A program made the translations under genes and the position numbers. From NCBI GenBank assembly GCA_009778835.1, contig WRFK01000106.1:1-5877 (forward strand): a stretch of 5,877 nt of DNA, given 5' to 3'. Shown here one piece after another: positions 1-5,297 of this stretch; position 1 is the stretch's first letter; each line of letters starts with the position of its first letter. The notes beneath the pieces are model-generated. The model saw only the letters and a program-made list of their open reading frames with translations. It did not search any database and had not been told where the DNA came from. The DNA comes from Spirochaetaceae bacterium (GTDB taxonomy: Bacteria > Spirochaetota > Spirochaetia > CADAEX01).

Positions 1-640
1 GGAAGCGACAATGTCGCATACCGCATCGCTTGCCGGAAATCTGGACGCTTTTAGGGCTTGTTGCCGCCAGGCAGGTTTTTATCTTATTGAAACAATGACA
101 GAAGATCCAAAAGTTATGGTTAATGTACTATCTCTTCTTACAACAAACCCTATGGCATCGGGGAACAGAGTTGCAATAGTAAGTGTCGGAGGCGGAGCAG
201 GAATTTTGCTTGCCGACCAGGCGACCGATTCCGGTATGAATCTTGCTGTATTTAGCGAAGAGACAAAATATGCGCTGCGGGACTTAATAAAAGCAAAAAA
301 AATATTTGGAGGAAATCCCGTAGATATTCTTGGAGATTGTGATGATGACAGGCTTCTTGAAGCAATAAAAATTATTGATAAAGATCCAAATGTTGATGCA
401 ATAATAACAGCAATATATCTGCAAGTGCCGTATCTTTCAGAATATCTTCCGGACAGACTTGTTGATTTAAAGAGGTCAATGAGAAAACCAATGCTTGTTT
501 CTCCGAGAGGGTTTTCCGACTATGTTTCCAGCACACGAAAATATCTTTCTGAAAAAGATTTTCCAACTTATACAATTCCAATGATAAAACCTATGTGTAT
601 TGCTTTAAAAATATGGGAAGAGTATGGCAAGACATTTTAA
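1..640 (+). CDS. NDP-forming acyl-CoA synthetase, alpha-type part (3' end of gene)
   Basis: This is the C-terminal part of an NDP-forming acyl-CoA (acetyl-CoA type) synthetase, a cytoplasmic enzyme that couples acyl-CoA cleavage to ATP or GTP formation. The frame is open from base 2, so the true start lies left of the window; the ATG at 11 is internal. The first visible residues contain the family motif SHTASLAG (usually SHTGSLAG). Its His, codon 17-19, aligns with the phosphohistidine of succinyl-CoA synthetase alpha subunits. A Gly-rich segment follows (GNRVAIVSVGGGAGILLAD), then the SEET and GNPVDILGD motifs typical of the ligase flavodoxin-like domain (Succ_CoA_lig). The protein stops right after this domain, with no ATP-grasp domain behind it. 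The ATP-grasp part is therefore either at the unseen N-terminus or on a separate beta subunit. Family assignment is firm; the acyl substrate is unknown. Confidence 0.9.
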   Translation, partial: EATMSHTASLAGNLDAFRACCRQAGFYLIETMTEDPKVMVNVLSLLTTNPMASGNRVAIVSVGGGAGILLADQATDSGMNLAVFSEETKYALRDLIKAKKIFGGNPVDILGDCDDDRLLEAIKIIDKDPNVDAIITAIYLQVPYLSEYLPDRLVDLKRSMRKPMLVSPRGFSDYVSSTRKYLSEKDFPTYTIPMIKPMCIALKIWEEYGKTF

Positions 641-712
641 CTTGATTTACCTGAATTGCTTGTTAAAATAATCTATATTTTAAAAAAAATAATTCTATTA
701 TATAAATAAGTA

Positions 713-721
713 TGTTATAAT
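713..721 (+). promoter_or_regulatory. Extended -10 promoter of the HPt gene
   Basis: A perfect TATAAT (716-721) is preceded by TG one base upstream (713-714), giving an extended -10 element (TGnTATAAT). No convincing -35 hexamer lies 16-18 bp upstream, which is usual for extended -10 promoters. Transcription would start near 728, leaving a leader of about 30 nt that contains the Shine-Dalgarno. The local DNA is very AT-rich, so chance matches are possible. Confidence 0.55.
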
Positions 722-744
722 AAAAAAGATATATAAAGACCAAT

Positions 745-750
745 AAGGAG
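745..750 (+). promoter_or_regulatory. Ribosome binding site fixing the GTG start of the HPt gene
   Basis: AAGGAG lies 8 nt before the GTG at 759. This supports GTG as the start codon, since no ATG is available at a suitable distance. Confidence 0.8.
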
Positions 751-758
751 AATTTATT

Positions 759-1112
759 GTGGAGAATCAGGAAAATTTAAGCAAATATATAGACATTGAC
801 GCTGCTCTCTCCAGAGTGCGCGGCAACAAAGCTATTTATAAAAAAATGTTAGGCTTATTTTTAAAAAATAATTCATTTGCTGATCTTGAAAACACTATTT
901 CTCAACAAGATTATCCAAAAGCTTCAGAGGTTGCTCACGGAATAAAAGGGCTAACAGGAAATTTGGGAATGAATATTCTCTTTGAAGAAAGTTCAAAATT
1001 AATGGTGCAGATGCGATCAGGTGCGCCAGATGAGCAAACTTTAAAAAATTACAGAGAAGCTCTTACAAAAACCTGTGAATATGCAGAAAAACTTGTTGCA
1101 GAGCTTGTTTAG
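759..1112 (+). CDS. Stand-alone histidine phosphotransfer (HPt) domain protein
   Basis: A 117-residue protein consisting of a single HPt domain, the phospho-His shuttle between receiver domains in multistep phosphorelays. The diagnostic motif is AHGIKGLTGNLGM, with the phosphoacceptor His at residue 60, followed by the usual helix (ILFEESSKLM). The N-terminal stretch IDIDAALSRVRGNKAIYKKML is typical of HPt proteins. There is no kinase catalytic domain, receiver, signal peptide or membrane segment, so it should be cytoplasmic and depend on separate partners. The start is GTG with AAGGAG 8 nt upstream. The gene converges with an HD-GYP response regulator gene, the two stop codons being 27 bp apart, which makes that regulator a reasonable candidate partner. 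This pairing is inferred from position only. The 118-bp gap after the upstream gene, with its own promoter, suggests independent transcription. Confidence 0.92.
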   Translation: MENQENLSKYIDIDAALSRVRGNKAIYKKMLGLFLKNNSFADLENTISQQDYPKASEVAHGIKGLTGNLGMNILFEESSKLMVQMRSGAPDEQTLKNYREALTKTCEYAEKLVAELV

Positions 1113-1139
1113 CAAAAAAATAATATTCAAAATACTTTT

Positions 1140-2201
1140 TTATTTATGAGATGCATTAATTTGCGCAGAAAGCTTGTCTTTGATACTTGTAATACAAGCA
1201 AGAAATTTGGGGTTAAAGTTCCCGCACTCTCCATTTAGTATCATTTTTATTGCTTCATCATAAGTATATGCATCCTTGTAACATCTTTTTGATGTTAGCG
1301 CATCCAGTACATCAGCCAGAGATGTAGCCTGCGCCCATACAGGAATATTATCTCCCTTAAGCCCATCCGGATAACCGCGCCCATCCCATCGTTCATGATG
1401 ATGACGGCAAACATCATAACAATAAGTAAAATATTCCTGATCCTGCATATGGGTTAAGCTGGAAAGTATTTCGCATCCCCTTGTAGTGTGGGTTTTCATA
1501 ATAGTGAATTCCTCTGAAGTCAAAGGACCTGGTTTTAAAAGAATAGAATCAGGTATTGCAATTTTTCCTATATCATGTACTGCCGATGCGTTTCCAATTA
1601 CTTCCATTTCCTCTAGTGAGAAAGGATAATGCTCACTTACGCTTTCAAGCAAAAGACGGGTTAGCATTCGTATCCTTTTTATATGTTCTCCGGACTCAAA
1701 ACTTCTGAACTCAACTGTAGTACTAAGAATATCAATAACAAACTGATTAAACTGACTAAGCCTTCTTGCCTGGTTTTCAAGCTCCTCTTTCTGTTCCTTA
1801 AGTTTTTCTTCAAGATTCTTTTTATGCGCATAAAGATCAACAACGTTTTTTACTCTGCGGTCTACAATATCAGAATTAAAAGGCTTTTTTATAAAATCTG
1901 AAACTCCAAGCTTATATCCCAAAAGGGTTTTTTCATCATCATCTTCTCCTGTTATGAGAATAACAGGGATGGTTTTAATAATACCTGAATTGTTCATTTC
2001 ATGCAAAACACCAAAACCATCCATAACAGGCATCATTAGATCAAGTAATACTATTGATATTTCTTCTTTATTCTGTTCCAGAATATCCATTGCAACACGA
2101 CCATTTTCAGCTTCCAGGACATCAAACTGCGCGCTAAACAGGTCAGAGAGAATCATTCGGTTAATTTCTATGTCATCAACAACCAATATTTTTTTCTGCA
2201 T
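1140..2201 (-). CDS. Response regulator with HD-GYP cyclic-di-GMP phosphodiesterase domain
   Basis: A 353-residue cytoplasmic two-component output protein. Residues 1-120 are a CheY-like receiver: acidic pair D9/D10, phosphoacceptor D54 (in VLLDLMMP), T84 and K106 (in KKPF) are all present. Residues 122-150 form a charged, coiled-coil-like linker (HKKNLEEKLKEQKEELENQ). Residues 155-340 are an HD-GYP domain, which hydrolyses cyclic-di-GMP to pGpG or GMP. Visible metal and signature residues are H173 (GEHIKR), H209-D210 (HDIGK), H238, H268/H269 (HHHERWDGRGYPDG) and D297 (ADVLDALTS), so the enzyme should be active. Phosphorylation of D54 is expected to control activity. An in-frame stop lies 15 nt before the ATG, so ATG at 2201 is the only ATG start; the nearest AGGAG is 20 nt away, too far for a normal site. 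It converges with the HPt gene. No partner kinase is in the window. Confidence 0.95.
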   Translation of the reverse strand: MQKKILVVDDIEINRMILSDLFSAQFDVLEAENGRVAMDILEQNKEEISIVLLDLMMPVMDGFGVLHEMNNSGIIKTIPVILITGEDDDEKTLLGYKLGVSDFIKKPFNSDIVDRRVKNVVDLYAHKKNLEEKLKEQKEELENQARRLSQFNQFVIDILSTTVEFRSFESGEHIKRIRMLTRLLLESVSEHYPFSLEEMEVIGNASAVHDIGKIAIPDSILLKPGPLTSEEFTIMKTHTTRGCEILSSLTHMQDQEYFTYCYDVCRHHHERWDGRGYPDGLKGDNIPVWAQATSLADVLDALTSKRCYKDAYTYDEAIKMILNGECGNFNPKFLACITSIKDKLSAQINASHK

Positions 2202-2213
2202 AGTATAATTAAA

Positions 2214-2242
2214 TTTTTAAACTCCTAGCTTCTAATAGTCAA
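2214..2242 (-). promoter_or_regulatory. Candidate promoter of the HD-GYP regulator gene
   Basis: Reading the minus strand, TTGACT (2242-2237, 5 of 6 consensus) is followed after 17 bp by TAAAAA (2219-2214, 4 of 6). Transcription would then start about 6 nt before the ATG, giving a nearly leaderless mRNA. A second -10-like hexamer, TATACT (2207-2202), touches the ATG but has no matching -35. The sequence is AT-rich, so this is a tentative call. Confidence 0.3.
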
Positions 2243-2281
2243 GTATTTATATATACAAATTTAATAAAAATTATATATTAT

Positions 2282-4282
2282 TTAATATTCTATGAAAATT
2301 CCCTCTTTCAAAATATTGAAACGGGTTGTCAAATCTTCTTCACTCAAAGGGTCTTCCATAGTCAAATACAGCGAATATCTTACATCCGGCAATGGGTTTT
2401 TCTGCATAAGAATAGTGCCTATAGAACCGCTATTATCCCTGCCTGAAATTATTGCTTTTTCATCAAAAGGATATTTTTCTTTTACAATAGAATCCCATGC
2501 TTCGGCAGCTTTTGCCCCCAATTTTTCGGCTGGTTTTATATTTTTATAAAAAACAATATAATCGCGGCCCCTGATATCCCTTTGAAGAATTACTTTGCGA
2601 ATTCCGTATCTAATTTCACCATTTTCCATATAATAGGAGGGGCATAAAAACAAAGAAGAAGTAGGTATCCAGTCAAAAATATTAGCATTTGCATTTATTG
2701 AGAATGCCGGATATTGAAAAGAAATTTCGTTTTCTGCCTCATCCCATATAAAGCTAAAATCTGAAAAAAATTCAGGAATCCATTTTCCTATTTCAAAAAA
2801 ATTATTCCATTCATTAAAATCAGCTTTATATGCTGCATGCAAAAGATTACATATAGCTTTTAAATCCCAGTCATATATCTTATATTCTGCTGTTGATTGT
2901 ATTGTCATTAAAGCAGCAGGTCCATTTGGAAGCGGAAGTATATACATTATAATTACTTTATCTTCAAATTCTATTATCCATGAACAGGTTAGCCATACTC
3001 TTCCCATCCTGTCTTTATATTCAGAAACCGAGACAGGTTCGCCAAAAGAAAGAATACGATACTTTTCAGCTCCGCTAAGAGTTCTTTCAAGATTTAATCC
3101 TTTTAAAATCAAATCCATAAAAAATTGAGGGTCTGAATTAAGCTGAATAATATCAGAAGTTATAGGCCTATTAATTTTTAAAAAACTGAAATCCGAAATA
3201 GTTGCTTTCATTAAAAGACCATCATCCGGAAGAGAAAAATTATCCACTTTAAGATCTGACAATCTCCATTCATCGCTATTTTTATCAACATAAGCAACCT
3301 GAGGAAAAACAGTATTCAAAGAAGAGTTAAGAAAATAACTATTATTGGGACCATATAAATATTCAGGAGCTGCATTAAACAGTTCTGTCATTGTGCCTAT
3401 ATAATCGCTATCAAACCAGTCTGCAAGTTTCTTTTTTATTGCAGTATATGTGTCGGGCAAAGGTATGGTTGTTTCACTTGTCTTTGTAATACGGTTTGCC
3501 AGAAGAATATGAACATAACTCAACTTAGTCCGAAAATGTAAAGTATCTGATGGTGTTTCAAGTAAAACATCTGCAGGAAGAGAATAGAGAATATTATCTT
3601 TTAATCCTGTAATTACTCCAACAACTTTGCCTGCCGAAGTTACAAGAGGGCCTCCGGAATTTCCAGGATTTCCATCTGCAGAAGATTTTAGAAGATTCCA
3701 TCTTCCTGAATCTTCTTCCGGCAGTGTTCCAAGAACAAGACCATTACGTACTATTATTCCTTCGCCTAAAGCATTTCCTATACTAAACACTTGCGAACCT
3801 ATAGAAAATGATTTTTCAAATTCAAAAAATTTATCAAAAGTTTTATTTTTTACAGAAAAAACAACAAAATCTTTTTCCTTGGATGCTTTAAATACAAGAT
3901 CTATTTCAAACAAATTTCCCTTGGAATCTCTTATATAATATTTGTCAAAAATTGTACTCTCTTTTTCAAGCTCAATAACATGAAATGCCGTGACCAGTTC
4001 TGTTTTTGAAATAGCAAATGCAGTTCCTATGGAATAATAGCTATCTGTACGTATTGAATATGGTACTAAATCCCAGTTTAATTCCTTGTCATATGTTAAG
4101 GAATCTTTTACAGGTTTTTTTACCACTACTTCAAACACTGCTGATTCTACAAGATTCCATGCTTTTTTAGAGAGACCGGAAGATATTTTTTGAGAATCTG
4201 TTGTCGCACATGAAAAAATTGTTACAACAAAAATCAGGATAAAAATCTTGGATAGATATTGTTTTATGGTCATAATGATCAT
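2282..4282 (-). CDS. Secreted trypsin-like serine protease lipoprotein (HtrA-like catalytic domain, unknown C-terminal half)
   Basis: A 666-residue exported protein. The N-terminus has a lysine-containing n-region, a hydrophobic core (FILIFVVTIF) and Cys25 in IFSC, a loose lipobox as often seen in spirochaetes, so it is probably a lipoprotein. Residues about 80-245 are a chymotrypsin-fold protease of the HtrA/DegP type. The likely triad is H101 (VTAFHVI), D138 (KEKDFVVFSV) and S209 (ADGNPGNSGGPLV), with a conserved SIGNALGEG loop between D and S. Activity is therefore expected, probably on envelope or external proteins. There is no PDZ domain. Residues about 250-666 match no family I recognise and contain no further membrane segment. 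ATG at 4282 gives the longest protein, but M4 (ATG at 4273) is as good for the signal peptide and fits the promoter better. Neither has a Shine-Dalgarno. The gene lies 79 bp after rlpA on the same strand. The protease call is firm; the biological substrate is unknown. Confidence 0.88.
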   Translation of the reverse strand: MIIMTIKQYLSKIFILIFVVTIFSCATTDSQKISSGLSKKAWNLVESAVFEVVVKKPVKDSLTYDKELNWDLVPYSIRTDSYYSIGTAFAISKTELVTAFHVIELEKESTIFDKYYIRDSKGNLFEIDLVFKASKEKDFVVFSVKNKTFDKFFEFEKSFSIGSQVFSIGNALGEGIIVRNGLVLGTLPEEDSGRWNLLKSSADGNPGNSGGPLVTSAGKVVGVITGLKDNILYSLPADVLLETPSDTLHFRTKLSYVHILLANRITKTSETTIPLPDTYTAIKKKLADWFDSDYIGTMTELFNAAPEYLYGPNNSYFLNSSLNTVFPQVAYVDKNSDEWRLSDLKVDNFSLPDDGLLMKATISDFSFLKINRPITSDIIQLNSDPQFFMDLILKGLNLERTLSGAEKYRILSFGEPVSVSEYKDRMGRVWLTCSWIIEFEDKVIIMYILPLPNGPAALMTIQSTAEYKIYDWDLKAICNLLHAAYKADFNEWNNFFEIGKWIPEFFSDFSFIWDEAENEISFQYPAFSINANANIFDWIPTSSLFLCPSYYMENGEIRYGIRKVILQRDIRGRDYIVFYKNIKPAEKLGAKAAEAWDSIVKEKYPFDEKAIISGRDNSGSIGTILMQKNPLPDVRYSLYLTMEDPLSEEDLTTRFNILKEGIFIEY

Positions 4283-4312
4283 ATTATATCAGAATTTCAA
4301 AAATATATCCAA
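4283..4312 (-). promoter_or_regulatory. Extended -10 promoter at the protease start
   Basis: On the minus strand TGATATAAT (4291-4283) is a perfect extended -10 element, with a weak -35 TTGGAT (4312-4307) 18 bp upstream. The -10 touches the upstream ATG at 4282, so RNA should begin near 4276. That is past this ATG and about 3 nt before the second in-frame ATG at 4273. If the promoter is real, M4 is the start and the mRNA is practically leaderless. Confidence 0.45.
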
Positions 4313-4361
4313 CAAATAGCAGTATTTAAAGCATATTTTTAATCAAAAATCATTTCCTGGG

Positions 4362-4958
4362 CTAAAGCTTAATCTCTTTTTTTAAAACATAATCTGTAAC
4401 CCCGGACTTTTTAAGCATTTCCCGGCATTTTGCAATATCATTTTCTTTAATATCAGCCAGGACAACCCTGAATATACCATTTTCTGCTTTTTCAATAGTG
4501 GGATTTAATCCATTAGAACTTAAGCGGGAAATAGCATTCTGCGCATTTTTCATATTGCTGTAAGCGCCAACCTGAATCTTGTAAACATACTTTTCCGCTT
4601 TATTTGCGTTCCCTTCAATGATCTCCAGGGAAACTTTTGCAACTCCGGATTCAATCATTCCAATTTCTTTTGCAGCTGCATAGGAAAGATCTATTATCCT
4701 CCCCTGTATAAATGGTCCGCGGTCATTTATTCTCACAACAGTTGTTTTACCGGTTTCGTGATTTTTGACTTTAACAATTGTATCAAAAGGGAGCGTCTTA
4801 TGGGCTGCTGTAAATTTATATGTATCAAAAATCTCTCCATTTGCGGTCTTTCGCCCCTGGAATTTGCCGCCATACCAGGAGGCATAACCAATTTGATCAG
4901 AAAACAAGAATGGGATTGTAATAAACAAAAAAAGAAAAATGGGTAATAAATTTCTCAT
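4362..4958 (-). CDS. rlpA: RlpA-family septal ring protein / lytic transglycosylase with SPOR domain
   Basis: A 198-residue exported protein. Residues 1-20 are a signal peptide (MRNLLPIFLFLFITIPFLFS) with no lipobox Cys. It therefore looks like a signal peptidase I substrate, unlike the E. coli lipoprotein RlpA. Residues 23-115 are the double-psi beta-barrel domain with all family motifs: GYASWYG, GRKTANGEIFD, FTAAHKTLPFDT, VRINDRGPF and GRIIDLSYAAA. The conserved E42, D45 and H53 of the presumed active site are present. Residues 124-195 are a SPOR domain (YKIQVGAYSNMKNAQ), which binds peptidoglycan strands lacking stem peptides and directs proteins to division sites. The expected role is cutting such naked glycan strands in the periplasm during septation. 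The ATG at 4958 has no Shine-Dalgarno; a -10-like GATAAT (4970-4965) lies 6 nt before it, which could give leaderless mRNA. The protease gene follows on the same strand. Confidence 0.93.
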   Translation of the reverse strand: MRNLLPIFLFLFITIPFLFSDQIGYASWYGGKFQGRKTANGEIFDTYKFTAAHKTLPFDTIVKVKNHETGKTTVVRINDRGPFIQGRIIDLSYAAAKEIGMIESGVAKVSLEIIEGNANKAEKYVYKIQVGAYSNMKNAQNAISRLSSNGLNPTIEKAENGIFRVVLADIKENDIAKCREMLKKSGVTDYVLKKEIKL

Positions 4959-4996
4959 TAATTTATTATCGGGTATATTTAAGCGAATCTGTACAT

Positions 4997-5063
4997 CAGG
5001 CTTTCGTCACCCAGATGAAAACAGGAGCCTGGGCAGATTTAATAATATAAATAGAGTCTGCCC
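4997..5063 (+). other. Two adjacent stem-loops in the divergent intergenic region
   Basis: Stem-loop A: CAGGC (4997-5001) pairs with GCCTG (5027-5031), and continues inward as TTTCGTC (5002-5008) with GATGAAA (5014-5020), loop ACCCA, with a 6-nt bulge at 5021-5026. Stem-loop B: GGGCAGA (5031-5037) pairs with TCTGCCC (5057-5063), and TTTA (5038-5041) with TAAA (5048-5051), with a bulge at 5052-5056. They share only base 5031. One pair in A is G-U on the plus strand but A-C on the minus strand, which slightly favours a plus-strand RNA. The outer arms are much more GC-rich than the surrounding DNA. The function is not known; possibilities are a small RNA, a REP-like element or the end of a lost mobile element. 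Confidence 0.5.
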
Positions 5064-5077
5064 TAATGTAGACATAT

Positions 5078-5106
5078 TTGATTAAATACATATATACTTT
5101 TATACT
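5078..5106 (+). promoter_or_regulatory. Sigma-70-type promoter for the small ORF and lysyl-tRNA synthetase gene
   Basis: TTGATT (5078-5083, 4 of 6) and TATACT (5101-5106, 5 of 6) are separated by exactly 17 bp. The predicted start near 5113 gives a leader of about 90 nt before the small ORF and about 185 nt before the synthetase ATG. This is the best-formed two-hexamer promoter in the window. Confidence 0.6.
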
Positions 5107-5121
5107 AAGTTGCAGATAAAA

Positions 5122-5142
5122 GGTGCGAGAGCTGCTCTTACC
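5122..5142 (+). other. Hairpin near the 5' end of the lysS-unit leader
   Basis: GGT (5122-5124) pairs with ACC (5140-5142), and AGAG (5128-5131) with CTCT (5135-5138) around a 3-nt loop, with unpaired bases between the two stems. It lies about 10 nt after the predicted transcription start. A small second hairpin, GCC-AAAA-GGC, follows at 5166-5175. Neither is followed by a U-run, so they are not terminators. They could stabilise the RNA 5' end or be part of a regulatory leader; this is not established. Confidence 0.35.
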
Positions 5143-5202
5143 AAATTGTTTGAGCTTCTTGTGTAGCCAAAAGGCATAAATCAAAAATATTGGAGATAAA
5201 AG

Positions 5203-5277
5203 ATGATTTTTGGAGTTTTATTTATGATTACTTTTCTTTCCGGGATAACCTGTCTCAGTATTGCTATTGCACTTTAA
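5203..5277 (+). CDS. Putative 24-residue hydrophobic small membrane protein
   Basis: An ATG-to-TAA frame of 24 codons encoding a nearly uncharged peptide that starts MIFGVLFMITFLSGITC and ends in a run of Ile, Ala and Leu; the whole length could form one transmembrane helix. A strong Shine-Dalgarno (GGAG, 5192-5195) lies 7 nt before the ATG, better than that of most larger genes here, and a good promoter lies about 100 bp upstream. The lysyl-tRNA synthetase ATG follows 20 nt after the stop, so the two should share an mRNA. It may be a real small membrane protein or a leader ORF whose translation affects the downstream gene. It has no Lys codons, so classical lysine-codon attenuation is not indicated. 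I do not recognise a family, and a frame this short can arise by chance. Confidence 0.5.
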   Translation: MIFGVLFMITFLSGITCLSIAIAL

Positions 5278-5297
5278 AAAAGAGGATTTTTGTTGCG

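Larger units (their letters stand above)
4959..5202. other. Divergent intergenic region between rlpA and the small ORF/lysS unit
   Basis: This 244-bp stretch separates minus-strand rlpA from the plus-strand genes. It contains the tandem stem-loops (4997-5063), an overlapping alternative hairpin (GTCTGC 5056-5061 with GTAGAC 5068-5073), a good rightward promoter (5078-5106) and a short leader with a hairpin. A second weak rightward promoter-like pair, TTCTCA (4952-4957) and TATATT (4974-4979) with 16 bp between, would start RNA just before the stem-loops. I see no tRNA, known riboswitch class or convincing terminator. Confidence 0.5.

Noticed and set aside
663..683. Perfect 8-bp inverted repeat (TTAAAATA / TATTTTAA, 5-nt loop) after the acyl-CoA synthetase stop
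   Set aside because: The stem is entirely A-T and is followed by an A-run, not a U-run, on the plus strand, so it is not a credible intrinsic terminator in this AT-rich sequence.
1113..1139. Possible bidirectional terminator between the HPt and HD-GYP genes
   Set aside because: Only 27 bp with A- and T-runs and no stable stem; nothing can be called.
3627..3938. A 103-codon plus-strand frame inside the protease gene
   Set aside because: It is antisense to the well-supported protease catalytic domain, rich in Pro and Ser as expected from the reverse of this coding sequence, and has no motif of its own.
4335..4350. ATTTTT / AAAAAT hairpin between rlpA and the protease gene as a terminator
   Set aside because: Six A-T pairs with no GC; too weak and not followed by a proper U-tract. 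Read-through from rlpA into the protease gene remains possible.
4996..5184. A 62-codon open frame on the minus strand across the intergenic region
   Set aside because: It has no Shine-Dalgarno, resembles no family I know, and lies across the rightward promoter and the stem-loops. It is most likely a chance frame; a decayed gene cannot be excluded.
5107..5202. T-box or lysine riboswitch upstream of lysS
   Set aside because: The leader is short, lacks the T-box consensus and the multi-helix lysine aptamer, and has no terminator hairpin with a U-run.
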